This document shows positions 54,150 to 63,126 of a stretch of DNA of 64,000 nt, one piece after another (the first letter of the stretch is position 1; each line of letters opens with the position of its first letter). The position numbers and the translations under genes were made by a program. The notes beneath the pieces were generated by a model. The model ran no database searches. It had not been told where the DNA came from and was given only the letters and a program-made list of their open reading frames with translations. This stretch comes from JAMXLO01 sp963794185 (GTDB taxonomy: Bacteria > Pseudomonadota > Alphaproteobacteria > Acetobacterales > Acetobacteraceae). The stretch covers positions 1 through 64,000 of the forward strand of contig CAWCDM010000086.1 of assembly GCA_963794185.1 (NCBI GenBank), in the 5' to 3' direction.

Positions 54150-54715
54150 CGTCTGCGCGCCGTGTTCCAGACATAGGCTGCACCGGACGACAGCGTGGTG
54201 ACCGCGACGGTCCAGATCAGCGCGTCCATGGCGGCCGGGGCTGCGAGTCCGAAGCCGGACAGCAGAAGGGTCAATGCGACCAGCACCAGTTGCAACGCGG
54301 TGTTAAGCTTGGAGATGTAAAGCGGCCGGATCAACACCGTCTGACCGAGCACGGAGAGCCCGACCACGCCGCCGACAATCACGGTGTCGCGGAACACCAC
54401 CAGGATCGCCAGCCAGTCCGGCAGCACGTTCACCGCCGCGAGGGTCACATACATCGTCACCAGCAACGCCTTGTCCGCCACCGGATCGAGCAGCGCACCC
54501 ACGGAATTACCGCCGCCGCTGCGTCGCGCCAGCCAGCCATCGATCGCATCGGACGCCCCGGCGGCGGCGAACAGGAAGAACGCCTGGGCGAACTGCCGCT
54601 CCAACACCAGCCAGACCGAGAGCGGCACGGCGCAAAGCCGGGCAAAGGTGATGACATTGGGCAGCGTCAGCAGAACGGCGGACGCGCTACGGCCGACCTG
54701 CGTTCCGTCAGGCAT
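54146..54715 (-). CDS. CDP-alcohol phosphatidyltransferase (PgsA-like)
   Basis: A 189-residue inner-membrane enzyme of phospholipid synthesis. The family motif D-x2-D-G-x2-A-R-x8-G-x3-D-x3-D is complete as SDAIDGWLARRSGGG followed by GALLDPVADK (residues about 55-82). Hydrophobic segments and LPNVITFARL at the N-terminus fit phosphatidylglycerophosphate or cardiolipin synthases; the substrate alcohol cannot be decided. It is divergent from purM, sharing a 137-base promoter region. Confidence 0.92.
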   Translation of the reverse strand: MPDGTQVGRSASAVLLTLPNVITFARLCAVPLSVWLVLERQFAQAFFLFAAAGASDAIDGWLARRSGGGNSVGALLDPVADKALLVTMYVTLAAVNVLPDWLAILVVFRDTVIVGGVVGLSVLGQTVLIRPLYISKLNTALQLVLVALTLLLSGFGLAAPAAMDALIWTVAVTTLSSGAAYVWNTARRR

Positions 54716-54852
54716 CCGTCCGCCTTTCCCCGCCGCGCGCCTTCCGCATTGCGCGAGGCCGTGGGCCTATGGTTGTTTCCGCCACCGTCCACCCGTCTTG
54801 CGCCCGATTGCGCAACTCAGCGAACCCAGGCAGTAGCGTATCGAGGGCCGCC

Positions 54853-55944
54853 ATGACCAGAGGTGATCACGATTTGGGTGCGTCGCGCGCACCGACCGAC
54901 AACAGCCTCACGTATCGCGCCGCCGGCGTCGATACCGAGGCGGCCGGCGCACTGATCGAGGCGATCAAGCCGTTCGCCCGTGCGACGTCCCGTCCAGGCG
55001 TGATAGGAGGGCTAGGCGGCTTCGGCGCCCTGTTCGACCTGAAGGCCGCGGGCTTCATCGACCCGATCCTGGTCTCCAGCACCGACGGCGTGGGGACGAA
55101 GCTGCGGGTCGCGATCGAGACCGGCATCCACGACACGGTCGGCGTCGATCTGGTGGCGATGTGCGTCAACGACCTGGTGGTGCAGGGCGCCGAGCCGCTG
55201 TTCTTCCTGGACTACTTCGCCACGGGAAAACTCGATCCGCGCCAGGCGCGGGAGGTGATCGCCGGCATCGCCTCGGGCTGCAACGAGAGCGGTTGCGCAC
55301 TGGTCGGCGGCGAGACCGCCGAAATGCCGGGGATGTACGGCGAGGGCGACTACGACCTTGCCGGTTTTGCGGTCGGGGCAGGCGAACGCGGGCGGCTGCT
55401 GCCGCATGGCGTGGAGCCAGGCGACACGGTTCTGGGACTGGCGAGTTCCGGCGTCCATTCCAACGCCTATTCCCTGGTGCGCCGCGTTGTGGCGATCAGC
55501 GGGCTGCCATGGAGCGCACCGGCGCCGTTCGATCCGGCGATCACGCTCGGCCAGGCGCTGATGATGCCGACGCGGATCTACGTGTCGGCCGTGCTCGCGC
55601 TGCACCGCGCGGGCCTGCTTCGGGCGGCGGCGCACATCACCGGTGGCGGACTGCCGGGCAACCTGCCGCGCGTGCTGCCCGACGAGACGGCGGCCGTGCT
55701 CGAGCCCTACTGGTCGGTGCCGCCGGTGTTCGCCTGGCTGGCCCGGACCGGCGGCATTGCCCCAGCCGAGATGCTGCGTGTGTTCAACTGCGGGATCGGC
55801 ATGGCGCTGGTCGTCTCGGACGCCGATGCCGCCACCAGCATGCTGCGCGATCTCGGGGAGAGCGTCGCCCGCATCGGCCGCATCGAAGCCGCGAGCGGCT
55901 CGCCGACGGTGCGGATCGAACTGCCTGCCGGCTGGCCGGGGTGA
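54853..55944 (+). CDS. purM: Phosphoribosylformylglycinamidine cyclo-ligase (AIR synthetase)
   Basis: A 363-residue purine enzyme closing the imidazole ring with ATP. Seen are LTYRAAGVDTEAAGALIE, LVSSTDGVGTKLRVA, DLVAMCVNDLVVQGAEPLFF (quoted in full motif), ALVGGETAEMPGMY and HITGGGLPGNLPRVLP. The stop overlaps the purN GTG start (GTGA), so the two are translationally coupled. Confidence 0.97.
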   Translation: MTRGDHDLGASRAPTDNSLTYRAAGVDTEAAGALIEAIKPFARATSRPGVIGGLGGFGALFDLKAAGFIDPILVSSTDGVGTKLRVAIETGIHDTVGVDLVAMCVNDLVVQGAEPLFFLDYFATGKLDPRQAREVIAGIASGCNESGCALVGGETAEMPGMYGEGDYDLAGFAVGAGERGRLLPHGVEPGDTVLGLASSGVHSNAYSLVRRVVAISGLPWSAPAPFDPAITLGQALMMPTRIYVSAVLALHRAGLLRAAAHITGGGLPGNLPRVLPDETAAVLEPYWSVPPVFAWLARTGGIAPAEMLRVFNCGIGMALVVSDADAATSMLRDLGESVARIGRIEAASGSPTVRIELPAGWPG

Positions 55945-56582
55945 GGCGGCGGACTGCGATCCTGATCAGCGGGCGCGGTTCCAACATGGCTGCGCTGATT
56001 GGCGCCGCCGGCGATCCGGCCTATCCGGCGCAGATCGCGCTGGTGATCTCCAACCGACCTGATGCAGGTGGATTGGCGCTGGCCCAGCAGGCCGGGGTTC
56101 CTGCGCGGGCGATCGACCACCGGATGTTTGAGGGCGACCGCCCCGGGCATGAAGCGGCGATCGACGCTGCACTTCGCGAGGCGGGCGTCGAAATCGTGTG
56201 CCTCGCGGGCTACATGCGGTTGCTGACGCCCCGCCTGATCGACGCCTGGCGGGGGCGCATGCTCAACATCCACCCGAGCCTGCTGCCGGCTTTTCCTGGG
56301 CTGCACACGCACGCGCGCGCGCTCGCGGCAGGGGTGAAGCTGCACGGCTGCACGGTGCACGTGGTCACCCAGACGGTGGATGAAGGCCCAATTCTCGCTC
56401 AGGCGGCCGTGCCGGTGCTGCCCGGCGATACCGAGGCGAGCCTCGCCGATCGGGTACTGGCGCAAGAGCATGCGATCTATCCGGCAGCGCTGCGACTGTT
56501 CGCCGCCGGCGGCACCGGAATTCTGCCACTGGCCGGCGCGGTGCTGCTCAACCCCTTGCCCACGTCTGCTCCGCTGCAATAG
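55941..56582 (+). CDS. purN: Phosphoribosylglycinamide formyltransferase
   Basis: A 213-residue folate-dependent transformylase of purine synthesis. The N-terminus AILISGRGSNMAAL binds the phosphate; the catalytic Asn and His are in MLNIHPSLLPAFPGLHTHA and the Asp in TVDEGPILAQ. The start is the GTG at 55941 overlapping the purM stop, which gives the family N-terminus VRRRTAILIS. No other good start exists nearby. Confidence 0.96.
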   Translation: MRRRTAILISGRGSNMAALIGAAGDPAYPAQIALVISNRPDAGGLALAQQAGVPARAIDHRMFEGDRPGHEAAIDAALREAGVEIVCLAGYMRLLTPRLIDAWRGRMLNIHPSLLPAFPGLHTHARALAAGVKLHGCTVHVVTQTVDEGPILAQAAVPVLPGDTEASLADRVLAQEHAIYPAALRLFAAGGTGILPLAGAVLLNPLPTSAPLQ

Positions 56583-56619
56583 AACGGTCGCGAACCCATC
56601 CTGCCAAACGAGGCACAGA

Positions 56620-56784
56620 ATGTCCGATCATGGCGCGACCCCATCGCATACCGGCGGGGATGAGACGACCGAGGCCTTCCTCGCCGACCGTCAGAACTTC
56701 TGGAACGGCTTCACCCAATTCACCCTGTGGTCAGTGATCTTCATGGTCGTGCTGCTGGTCGGAATGGCGGTTTTCTTACTGTAG
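56620..56784 (+). CDS. aa3-type cytochrome c oxidase subunit IV
   Basis: A 54-residue single-span membrane protein. After a polar start, FLADRQNFWNGFTQFTLWSV leads into a hydrophobic segment IFMVVLLVGMAVFLL at the C-terminus, the pattern of the tiny alphaproteobacterial oxidase subunit IV. It is far from the main oxidase genes, as is common. It lies 37 bases after purN. Confidence 0.8.
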   Translation: MSDHGATPSHTGGDETTEAFLADRQNFWNGFTQFTLWSVIFMVVLLVGMAVFLL

Positions 56785-57377
56785 CGTCGAGAGGCTGACC
56801 CGGGGCGACCGCCGAACGATCGGGCGTTGCAGGGGCGATTTGAGTCGGACTCCTGCGTGCGACGGTGACGGTCGTGTTCTTCGCGCGATTGGTGTGAGCA
56901 AGGAAAGCAAGAAGGGTCCGCACGGAGCTCACCGAGGGAAATCATCGAGGGCCGCTGAGAACAGCGGAGGCTTGGCGCACGGGTTTGGTGCCGTCGGCCA
57001 ATGTCGCGGCATGACGATGTTTGAACCGGACGGGATTTGTAGGGGTTCTCCACGCCTCGCAACGATTCCGGCATGGCTACGATGGATGCCGATATCCTTC
57101 CGCGTTCGGTCGTCGAGCGCCCCTTGCTTTGCAGACGCTGGCCTTACATTCCGTTCATGGCGTATCCGCGACCAGAATCGTGCGACGAGCAGCCTGGGGC
57201 CCGCAGGCACAGCAATTTGCACGCCTGCCGACCGCGCGGAGTTCTCACGCGCCTTCGGTTCGCCTCCGCGCAACCGAAGCGATTCGCTCCTGGTCTGTTC
57301 GGTCGTATATATCTTGCGACACACTACGGGGATCGATTGACTTCTCCGCCCTCGCGTCCGCGGAAAAGCAAACAAAC
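56785..57377. other. Spacer with a possible DUF1127-like remnant
   Basis: Most of this spacer has no gene-like sequence. On the minus strand, about 57050-57180 encodes RIRHERNVRPASAKQGALDD followed by RTRKDIGIHRSHAGIVAR. The 'LDDRTxKDIGIHRS' core is that of small DUF1127 proteins, but no good start or ribosome site and no clear end are seen, so it may be a degraded copy. CCGCTG...CAGCGG near 56953 is a short palindrome. Confidence 0.35.
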
Positions 57378-58659
57378 TCACACGTGATCAAGCGCCTGAG
57401 CCAAGTCGGATACCAAATCGTCGACGTTCTCGATTCCCACCGAGATGCGAATCAGCGCATCGGTCAGGCGGATCTCCTCGCGCAACTCACGCGCGACGCC
57501 CGAATGCGTCATCGAGGCCGGATGCGAGATCAGCGTTTCAGGTACCGCCCAAACTCACCGCGAGTTTCATGATCTGAAGGTGGTCGAGCAGCGCGAAGGC
57601 CTCCTTCTCGCCGCCCTTCACATCGAACGAGAAAGTAGAGCCGGGGGCAGTGCATTGCCGCTCGAACACGGCCTTTTCACGGCTGTCCTTCAGGAAGCCG
57701 AGATAGTGGACTTTGGCGACCTTCGGGTGGTTGGCCAGATATTCCGCCACCACGGCCGCATTCTCGTTCGAGCGGCTCATGCGTATGTCGAGCGTTTCGA
57801 GCGAGCGCATCAGCATCCAGCAGGAATTCGGGTCGAGCTGCGTGCCGATGGAGCTCCGCCAACTCATCACCTGCTTCACAAGGTCAGTCTTGCCGCTAAT
57901 GCTGCCCCCGACGAGATCGCTATGGCCACCGACATATTTGGTCAGCGAGCACAAGGAGAGATCCGCACCATGCTTCAGAGGCGTCTGGAAAACCGGCCCA
58001 AGCATCGTATTGTCGACCACGATCGGCGGACGAAACCCCTGCCGTTTTTCCAGTTCGTCGGCAATCGCGGCGCAGGCCGCAAGGTCGACCAGGCCGTTGG
58101 TCGGATTGGCCGGGGTCTCGACTAGGATCAGCCCTACGCGACCCTTGACGCGCGCGGCTTCGGCGGTCATGCGCATCCCGGCCACGTCGGTGCCATCGGT
58201 GAAGCCGAAGGCGGTGATGTGAAAGGAGCCCATCTGTTTCATCAGCAACGTTTCGGTGCCGCCGTAGAGCGGGCGGCTATGCAGAACCGTGTCGCCCGGG
58301 CGCAGGAACGTAAACAGCGTGGTGGAAATCGCCGCCATGCCGCTGGCGAAAACAGCGGACTGTTCCGCCTGATCCCAGATCGCCAGGCGGTCCTCCAGGA
58401 TTTCAAGATTTGGATTGTTGAAACGTGAATAGACGAGGCCTGCCTTCTCGCCTGGACGTAGTTGACGACGGCCCGACGTCAGATCGAAGAAGTCCTTGCC
58501 CTGCTGGGCATTCTCGAAGACGAAAGTCGACGTAAGAAAAATCGGCGGCTTGAGCGAACCTTCGGAGAGGCCCGGCGCGTAGCCATAGCCCATCATAAGC
58601 GTTTCCGGGTGCAGTCGGCGATTGGCGATTCGATCCTTATGGTAGTTATCGTTTGCCAT
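57378..58659 (-). pseudogene. Cystathionine gamma-synthase family PLP enzyme, frameshifted near C-terminus
   Basis: A gamma-elimination/replacement PLP enzyme. The N-terminal part is intact: SGMAAISTT cofactor region, VDNTMLGPVFQTPLKHGAD and the Schiff-base lysine in SLTKYVGGHSD. After KLAVSLGGT an extra base at 57540 creates a stop. In the next frame it continues TLISHPASMTHSGVARELRE to DDLVSDLAQALDHV, ending at 57378. The lost part carries the substrate carboxylate-binding Arg (LIRISVGIE), so the truncated product should be inactive. The start at 58659 (MANDNYHKDR) has GGAAGAG upstream. Whether it acts on cystathionine, homocysteine or methionine is undecided. Confidence 0.88.
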
Positions 58660-59055
58660 TGTGCGCTCTTCCACATGGGAGTTGTGTATGGTCGGATTTC
58701 GATTGCTTGCCAATTCGTGGGGATAACCTACCAGTACCCGGCTCAAAGCACCCACCCGACCGCAACACTCAGCCGTCCGGGGAATTGCAGCCGGTCCGGT
58801 CCCTCAGGCAGGACGGCGCCACGAGCCTGTGCTCGAAGCATCGAGGCAAACCCAGCGATCATCGGTGGCCGGTCGAGGTTCGCGCCCTCGTGCTGTTGAA
58901 ATAGTGCATGAGCGGTCTGCCGACTTTGGTCCGACCTTGGCGGTGAAGAAGATGGCGGCGCACCACGTGGGGACGGCCCACCGGACCCGAAGCACTCGCG
59001 ATGGTGCTGCGCATCTGGCAGGATGCGGGCTGATCCAGTCCAAAAGGAATGTCCT
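58660..59055. other. Divergent intergenic region before the Rieske oxygenase
   Basis: No gene-like sequence seen. It must contain the divergent promoters of the PLP enzyme (minus strand) and the Rieske oxygenase operon (plus strand). No clear operator was found by eye. Confidence 0.45.
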
Positions 59056-60321
59056 ATGCTCAATCTGGCAAAGCTTCGTTCGCTGCTGGACACACGTCGA
59101 CCGGGGCATACCTTGCCGCAGGCGTTTTACGTCGATCCGGATGTGTTCGCGTTCGACCTGGCGGCAATCTACGGCCAGAACTGGATCCTGGCCGGGTTCG
59201 AGGCGGAGGTCCCCGAACCCGGCTCGTACCTGGCTTTGCCGATCGGGCGGTCGCCCGTGGTCATCGTGCGTGGGCAGGACGGCATGCTGCGCGGTTTCTA
59301 CAACTCCTGCCGCCATCGCGGTTCGCAGATCTGCGAATCCGGCAGCGGCTCACGATCCTGGCTGATCTGTCCCTATCATCAATGGACCTATGGCCTTGAT
59401 GGGAAGCTTGCGAACGCCCCGCGGATGCCGGCTGAACTCGATCATGCGCAGCACGGGCTTCGGCCGGTCCATGTCGAGACGGTCGCCGGCTCGATTTATG
59501 TATGCCAGGCGGAGCACCCGCCGGCATTCGACGCGTTCCGCGATCAGGTCGGCCCCCTTCTGGCGCCGCATAATCTGGGGAATGCAAAGCTCGCCTTCGA
59601 GAGCACCCTGGTCGAGCGCGCCAACTGGAAGCTGGTGATGGAGAATGCCCGCGAGTGCTACCACTGCGCGGTGCGTCACCCCGAACTTGCGTTGACCTTC
59701 CCGGTGAAGGGCCGGCGTCCCGTGCAGTTCGCCGATGTTCAGCGTTTCGAGGGATTTCGCGCGAGAATGGCGGAGGCGGGGCTGGAAACCGGGCCGGTGG
59801 AAGGTGCGTGGTGGCAGGCCATGCGCTTCCCGCTCAATGACGGTGCGGTCACGCTTTCGATGGACGGCAGGCTCTCCTGCGCCAGGCTGATGTGCGACGT
59901 GGCACATGGCGATATCGGCTCGATGCGCTGGTCGCTGGAGCCGCACACCTTTGCGCATGCCACCAGCGACGTCACGTTCATGTTCAGCGCCATGCCGACC
60001 GGGCCGGAGGAAACGGTCGTCACCTCCAAGTGGCTGGTCCACAAGGATGCGGTGGAGGGCGTCGATTACCGCATCGACGAGCTGACCGAGCTCTGGACAA
60101 GAACGAACCTGCAGGATCGCGACCTGTGCGAGGCGAACCAGCGCGGCGTCAACTCCCTTGGCTATGTGCCGGGACCGTACAGCGAGGAGGCCGAGGCGCT
60201 GGTCAAGCGTTTCGTCGATTGGTACTGCGACGAAGCGACAAAATACCTCGACCGACATATGGGCGCCGATCACCGTTCATTCGGCACCCCGCGCCTTGCT
60301 GCGGTTGCGGGCGGGTCGTGA
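59056..60321 (+). CDS. Rieske non-heme iron oxygenase, alpha subunit (GbcA/stachydrine-demethylase type)
   Basis: A 421-residue aromatic-ring-hydroxylase-type oxygenase. The Rieske [2Fe-2S] ligands are C85, H87, C105 and H108 (CRHRGS and CPYHQW). The mononuclear iron site includes H203 and H208 in ARECYHCAVRHPEL. The overall layout and downstream genes resemble glycine betaine and proline betaine monooxygenases, which demethylate quaternary amines, rather than arene dioxygenases with a beta subunit. AAAGGA precedes the ATG. It heads an apparent operon of three genes. Confidence 0.9.
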   Translation: MLNLAKLRSLLDTRRPGHTLPQAFYVDPDVFAFDLAAIYGQNWILAGFEAEVPEPGSYLALPIGRSPVVIVRGQDGMLRGFYNSCRHRGSQICESGSGSRSWLICPYHQWTYGLDGKLANAPRMPAELDHAQHGLRPVHVETVAGSIYVCQAEHPPAFDAFRDQVGPLLAPHNLGNAKLAFESTLVERANWKLVMENARECYHCAVRHPELALTFPVKGRRPVQFADVQRFEGFRARMAEAGLETGPVEGAWWQAMRFPLNDGAVTLSMDGRLSCARLMCDVAHGDIGSMRWSLEPHTFAHATSDVTFMFSAMPTGPEETVVTSKWLVHKDAVEGVDYRIDELTELWTRTNLQDRDLCEANQRGVNSLGYVPGPYSEEAEALVKRFVDWYCDEATKYLDRHMGADHRSFGTPRLAAVAGGS

Positions 60322-60347
60322 CCGGTTCGGCCGGCGACTGCTGACAC

Positions 60348-61973
60348 ATGCCGATTTCGCACGATCCCAGGTCCATCGCCGGCAAGCCGCTGCCGGTCCG
60401 GGAAACCTGCCAGCTTCTTGTCGTCGGCGCTGGTCCCGCGGGTATAGCGGCGGCCGCGCACGCGGCGCAGCTTGGCCTCAAGGTCGTGCTCGTCGATGAA
60501 AACCCGGTGCCGGCCGCGGTCATGGGCGACGACATCCCGTTGCATTTCGGCCAGCGCTTCAGCGCGGCGGCGCGCAACCGCACCGCCATGCTGGAGGCTT
60601 TCACCACGCGGGAGCCGGCGATTGCCGAGCTGTTCGATGCGGGCGTGGACGTACGGCTGGGCACTTCGGTCTGGGGCCTCTACGCCAACGGCCCAAGCGT
60701 TGGCTGGCTGCTGGGCCCGGTCGCCGGGCTGCGGAACGACGGTGACTGCTGGATGCTCGGCTGCGAACGTGTGATCGTCGCGGCGGGCCGGCGTGACATG
60801 GGCCTCGCGTTTCCAGGCTGGGACCGGCCTGGCGTCATGGGCATCACTGCCGCGCAGCGCCTGTCGGAGCGTTTCGGCATCCTGGATGTGCGACGTGCGG
60901 TAGTGCTTGGCTCCTCGGCCGAGGCACTGACGGCAGCAAGATCGTTGCGCGATGCGGGTGTCGTGATCGCCGCCCTGGTGGAGGTCGCGCTGACGCCCAT
61001 CGGGCCGGAGTCATTGCTGCGGGAGCTGGCCGACATTCCCCTGCTGTGTGGGCATACGATCCGGCGAGCCGAGGGTGGCGCCGATGGCGTGACGGCGGTC
61101 GTCATCGGACCCGTCGCGCCGAAAGGCACGCTGCCGCAGGGTCCGGAACAATCCATCACTTGCGATGCCGTGCTGCTCGGCGTCGGCGCCGTGCCTGTGA
61201 TCGAACTGCTCGATGCAATCGGCTGCCGCATGACCTTTGCGCCGGAACGCGGGGGGCACATTCCGGTCCTGGACGACGCGCAACGAACGACCGTGGCGTC
61301 GCTGTACGCCGCCGGCGATTGCGCGGGCATCTGGGCCAGCAAGACGCTCGATCCCGATATCGCCAGGGCGGAGGGCAGGCGATCAGCGGCGGCAGTGGCG
61401 GAATCGCTCGGGCGTGCCGCCGCGCCGCCTGGCACCCCATCGTCGCCCGACCCGGCGGTCTGCGATCTTGACGGCTACCGCCTTGACTGGGTGTGCGCGA
61501 CGGTCGTGGATGCCGCCGGCGAGCCCTATGTCTGCCAGTGCGAGGAGGTCACCGCGCGGGAAATCCTGGAGCTGCGGCCGCCGCGCTATCTCGGCTGGCC
61601 GGATGACCGGCGCAACACGCGCACACTCAGCCAGATGCTGGGCAATGCGCCGCCGAACCCCGACCAGGTGAAGCGTCTGACGCGGGCCGGAATGGGGCTA
61701 TGCCAGGGGCGCCGCTGCCGCGAACAGGTGGCCGCCCTGCTGGCGCTCGGCGCAGGTACGAGGCTGTGCGACATCTCGCTCGCCTCGCACCGCGCGCCGG
61801 TGCGTCCGCTGCCGCTCTCGGTGGCCGCCGAGACGCACGAATCTGCCGAAATGACGCGGCACTGGGACACGTGGTTCGGTATGCCGGCACAATATGTGCC
61901 GTATTGGGATGCGCCGCGCTTCTACACGGTTGCCGACCGCGCGACCGGCGACGAGCCGGCGGACGGCAAATGA
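60348..61973 (+). CDS. FAD/NAD(P)-dependent oxidoreductase with BFD-like [2Fe-2S] domain
   Basis: A 541-residue flavoprotein of the sarcosine-oxidase-alpha/opine-oxidase-A type. The FAD-binding site is LLVVGAGPAGIAAAAHAAQL (residues about 23-42), an NAD(P)-binding segment AVVLGSSAEALTAARSL follows, and IAAGDCAG-like SLYAAGDCAGIW closes the FAD domain. Cysteines in YVCQCEEVTAREI and GMGLCQGRRCREQ form a BFD-like iron-sulfur cluster site. The last 70 residues are extra. It lies 26 bases after the oxygenase and 1 base before the next gene. Confidence 0.88.
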   Translation: MPISHDPRSIAGKPLPVRETCQLLVVGAGPAGIAAAAHAAQLGLKVVLVDENPVPAAVMGDDIPLHFGQRFSAAARNRTAMLEAFTTREPAIAELFDAGVDVRLGTSVWGLYANGPSVGWLLGPVAGLRNDGDCWMLGCERVIVAAGRRDMGLAFPGWDRPGVMGITAAQRLSERFGILDVRRAVVLGSSAEALTAARSLRDAGVVIAALVEVALTPIGPESLLRELADIPLLCGHTIRRAEGGADGVTAVVIGPVAPKGTLPQGPEQSITCDAVLLGVGAVPVIELLDAIGCRMTFAPERGGHIPVLDDAQRTTVASLYAAGDCAGIWASKTLDPDIARAEGRRSAAAVAESLGRAAAPPGTPSSPDPAVCDLDGYRLDWVCATVVDAAGEPYVCQCEEVTAREILELRPPRYLGWPDDRRNTRTLSQMLGNAPPNPDQVKRLTRAGMGLCQGRRCREQVAALLALGAGTRLCDISLASHRAPVRPLPLSVAAETHESAEMTRHWDTWFGMPAQYVPYWDAPRFYTVADRATGDEPADGK

Positions 61974-61974
61974 G

Positions 61975-63126
61975 ATGAGCGAGCCGAGCGGTGCGGCCGT
62001 GGTGATCGTGGGGGGTGGCGCCACCGGACTCTCCGCCGGATGGTGGCTCGCGCGCGAGGGCGTCGATGTCCTGGTGATCGACAAGGGAATCGTCGGCTGG
62101 GAGGCATCGGGGCGCAACGGTGGCGGCTGCACACACCCGTTCAGCCCGCTGTTCGGCGAGGAGCAGCGCCTGTGGCCGATGATGGACGAACTGCTCGGCT
62201 ATCCGACCGAGTTCCGCGCCAAACGTATCCGCATTGCAATGGACGAAGAGCAGATGCAGCGCTACGGCGGCGCGCGGCAGCATGCAGTGCGGCAGGGTTT
62301 CGTCTCGGAGCGGCTGGATCCACAGCAGGTTCGCGAGTTGGTGCCACTGGCGGGCGATGACATCGCGGGCGGCTACCTGCATCATTTCGGCGGCCACGCA
62401 AATCCGCAGCGCACCGTGCAAGCCTACGCGTGGGCTATGCAGGCTCATGGCGGGCGCGTGCTGCAGCATACCGCGGTGCAGGGGTTCACCACCGCCGGCG
62501 GCAGGGTGACTGCGGTGTTGACCGATCGGGGCACGGTCGGGTGCGAGATGCTGGTGCTCGCCGCCGGTCCGCAGACCAGACACCTTGCCGCCTCGCTCGG
62601 CGTGCAAGTGCCGATGGTCGCCGCGCGCGCCGAGATGATCGTGACGGAGCCCTTGCCGCTGATGCCGATCGGCGGAGTCGACGGCAATGGTCTCTACGGA
62701 CGGCAGACGCTGCGCGGCAACCTCGCCTATGGCGGCGGCCCACACGAATGGCTGGATATCGGTGACAACACCGTGCCGCACCGGTCGAGCACGCCGCTGA
62801 TGCGCAACATCGCCGCGCGCGTTGCCGCGTTGTTTCCGCGCGCCGCGCACGCGCGTGTGATCCGAAGCTGGGCCGGCATCATCGAGAATACGCCGGACGG
62901 TCGCCCGGTCATCGAGCGCACGGCAACGCCCGACAACCTGGTGATCGCCACGCTGTCGAGCATCGGTTTCGGCCTGTCACCGGCGACCGGACACGCGGTG
63001 CGCGATCTGGTGATCGATGGAGACTGTGGGTTTGCCGATCTGAGCAGCTTCAGCCTGTCGCGGTTCGACCGGCTGGAGCCGGACTGGATCGACCTGCAGG
63101 GCTGGCGTCCGCTGACCGCGTCGTAG
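61975..63126 (+). CDS. FAD-dependent oxidoreductase of the DAO/sarcosine oxidase beta type
   Basis: A 383-residue D-amino-acid-oxidase-fold enzyme. The dinucleotide-binding start VVIVGGGATGLSAGWWLARE lies at residues about 9-28, followed by GWEASGRNGGG, the usual glycine-rich segment of sarcosine/glycine oxidases. Near the C-terminus are RSWAGIIENTPDGRPVIE and SSIGFGLSPATGHAV. It starts 1 base after its partner's stop, so they probably form a heteromeric dehydrogenase/oxidase acting on an N-methylated or opine-type amino acid. Its 3' end overlaps the convergent ABC gene by 77 bases. Confidence 0.9.
   Translation: MSEPSGAAVVIVGGGATGLSAGWWLAREGVDVLVIDKGIVGWEASGRNGGGCTHPFSPLFGEEQRLWPMMDELLGYPTEFRAKRIRIAMDEEQMQRYGGARQHAVRQGFVSERLDPQQVRELVPLAGDDIAGGYLHHFGGHANPQRTVQAYAWAMQAHGGRVLQHTAVQGFTTAGGRVTAVLTDRGTVGCEMLVLAAGPQTRHLAASLGVQVPMVAARAEMIVTEPLPLMPIGGVDGNGLYGRQTLRGNLAYGGGPHEWLDIGDNTVPHRSSTPLMRNIAARVAALFPRAAHARVIRSWAGIIENTPDGRPVIERTATPDNLVIATLSSIGFGLSPATGHAVRDLVIDGDCGFADLSSFSLSRFDRLEPDWIDLQGWRPLTAS

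Noticed and set aside
56929..57381. A 150-codon minus-strand frame next to the PLP enzyme
   Set aside because: Only about 35 residues resemble DUF1127; there is no good start or ribosome site, so it is noted as a possible remnant, not a gene.
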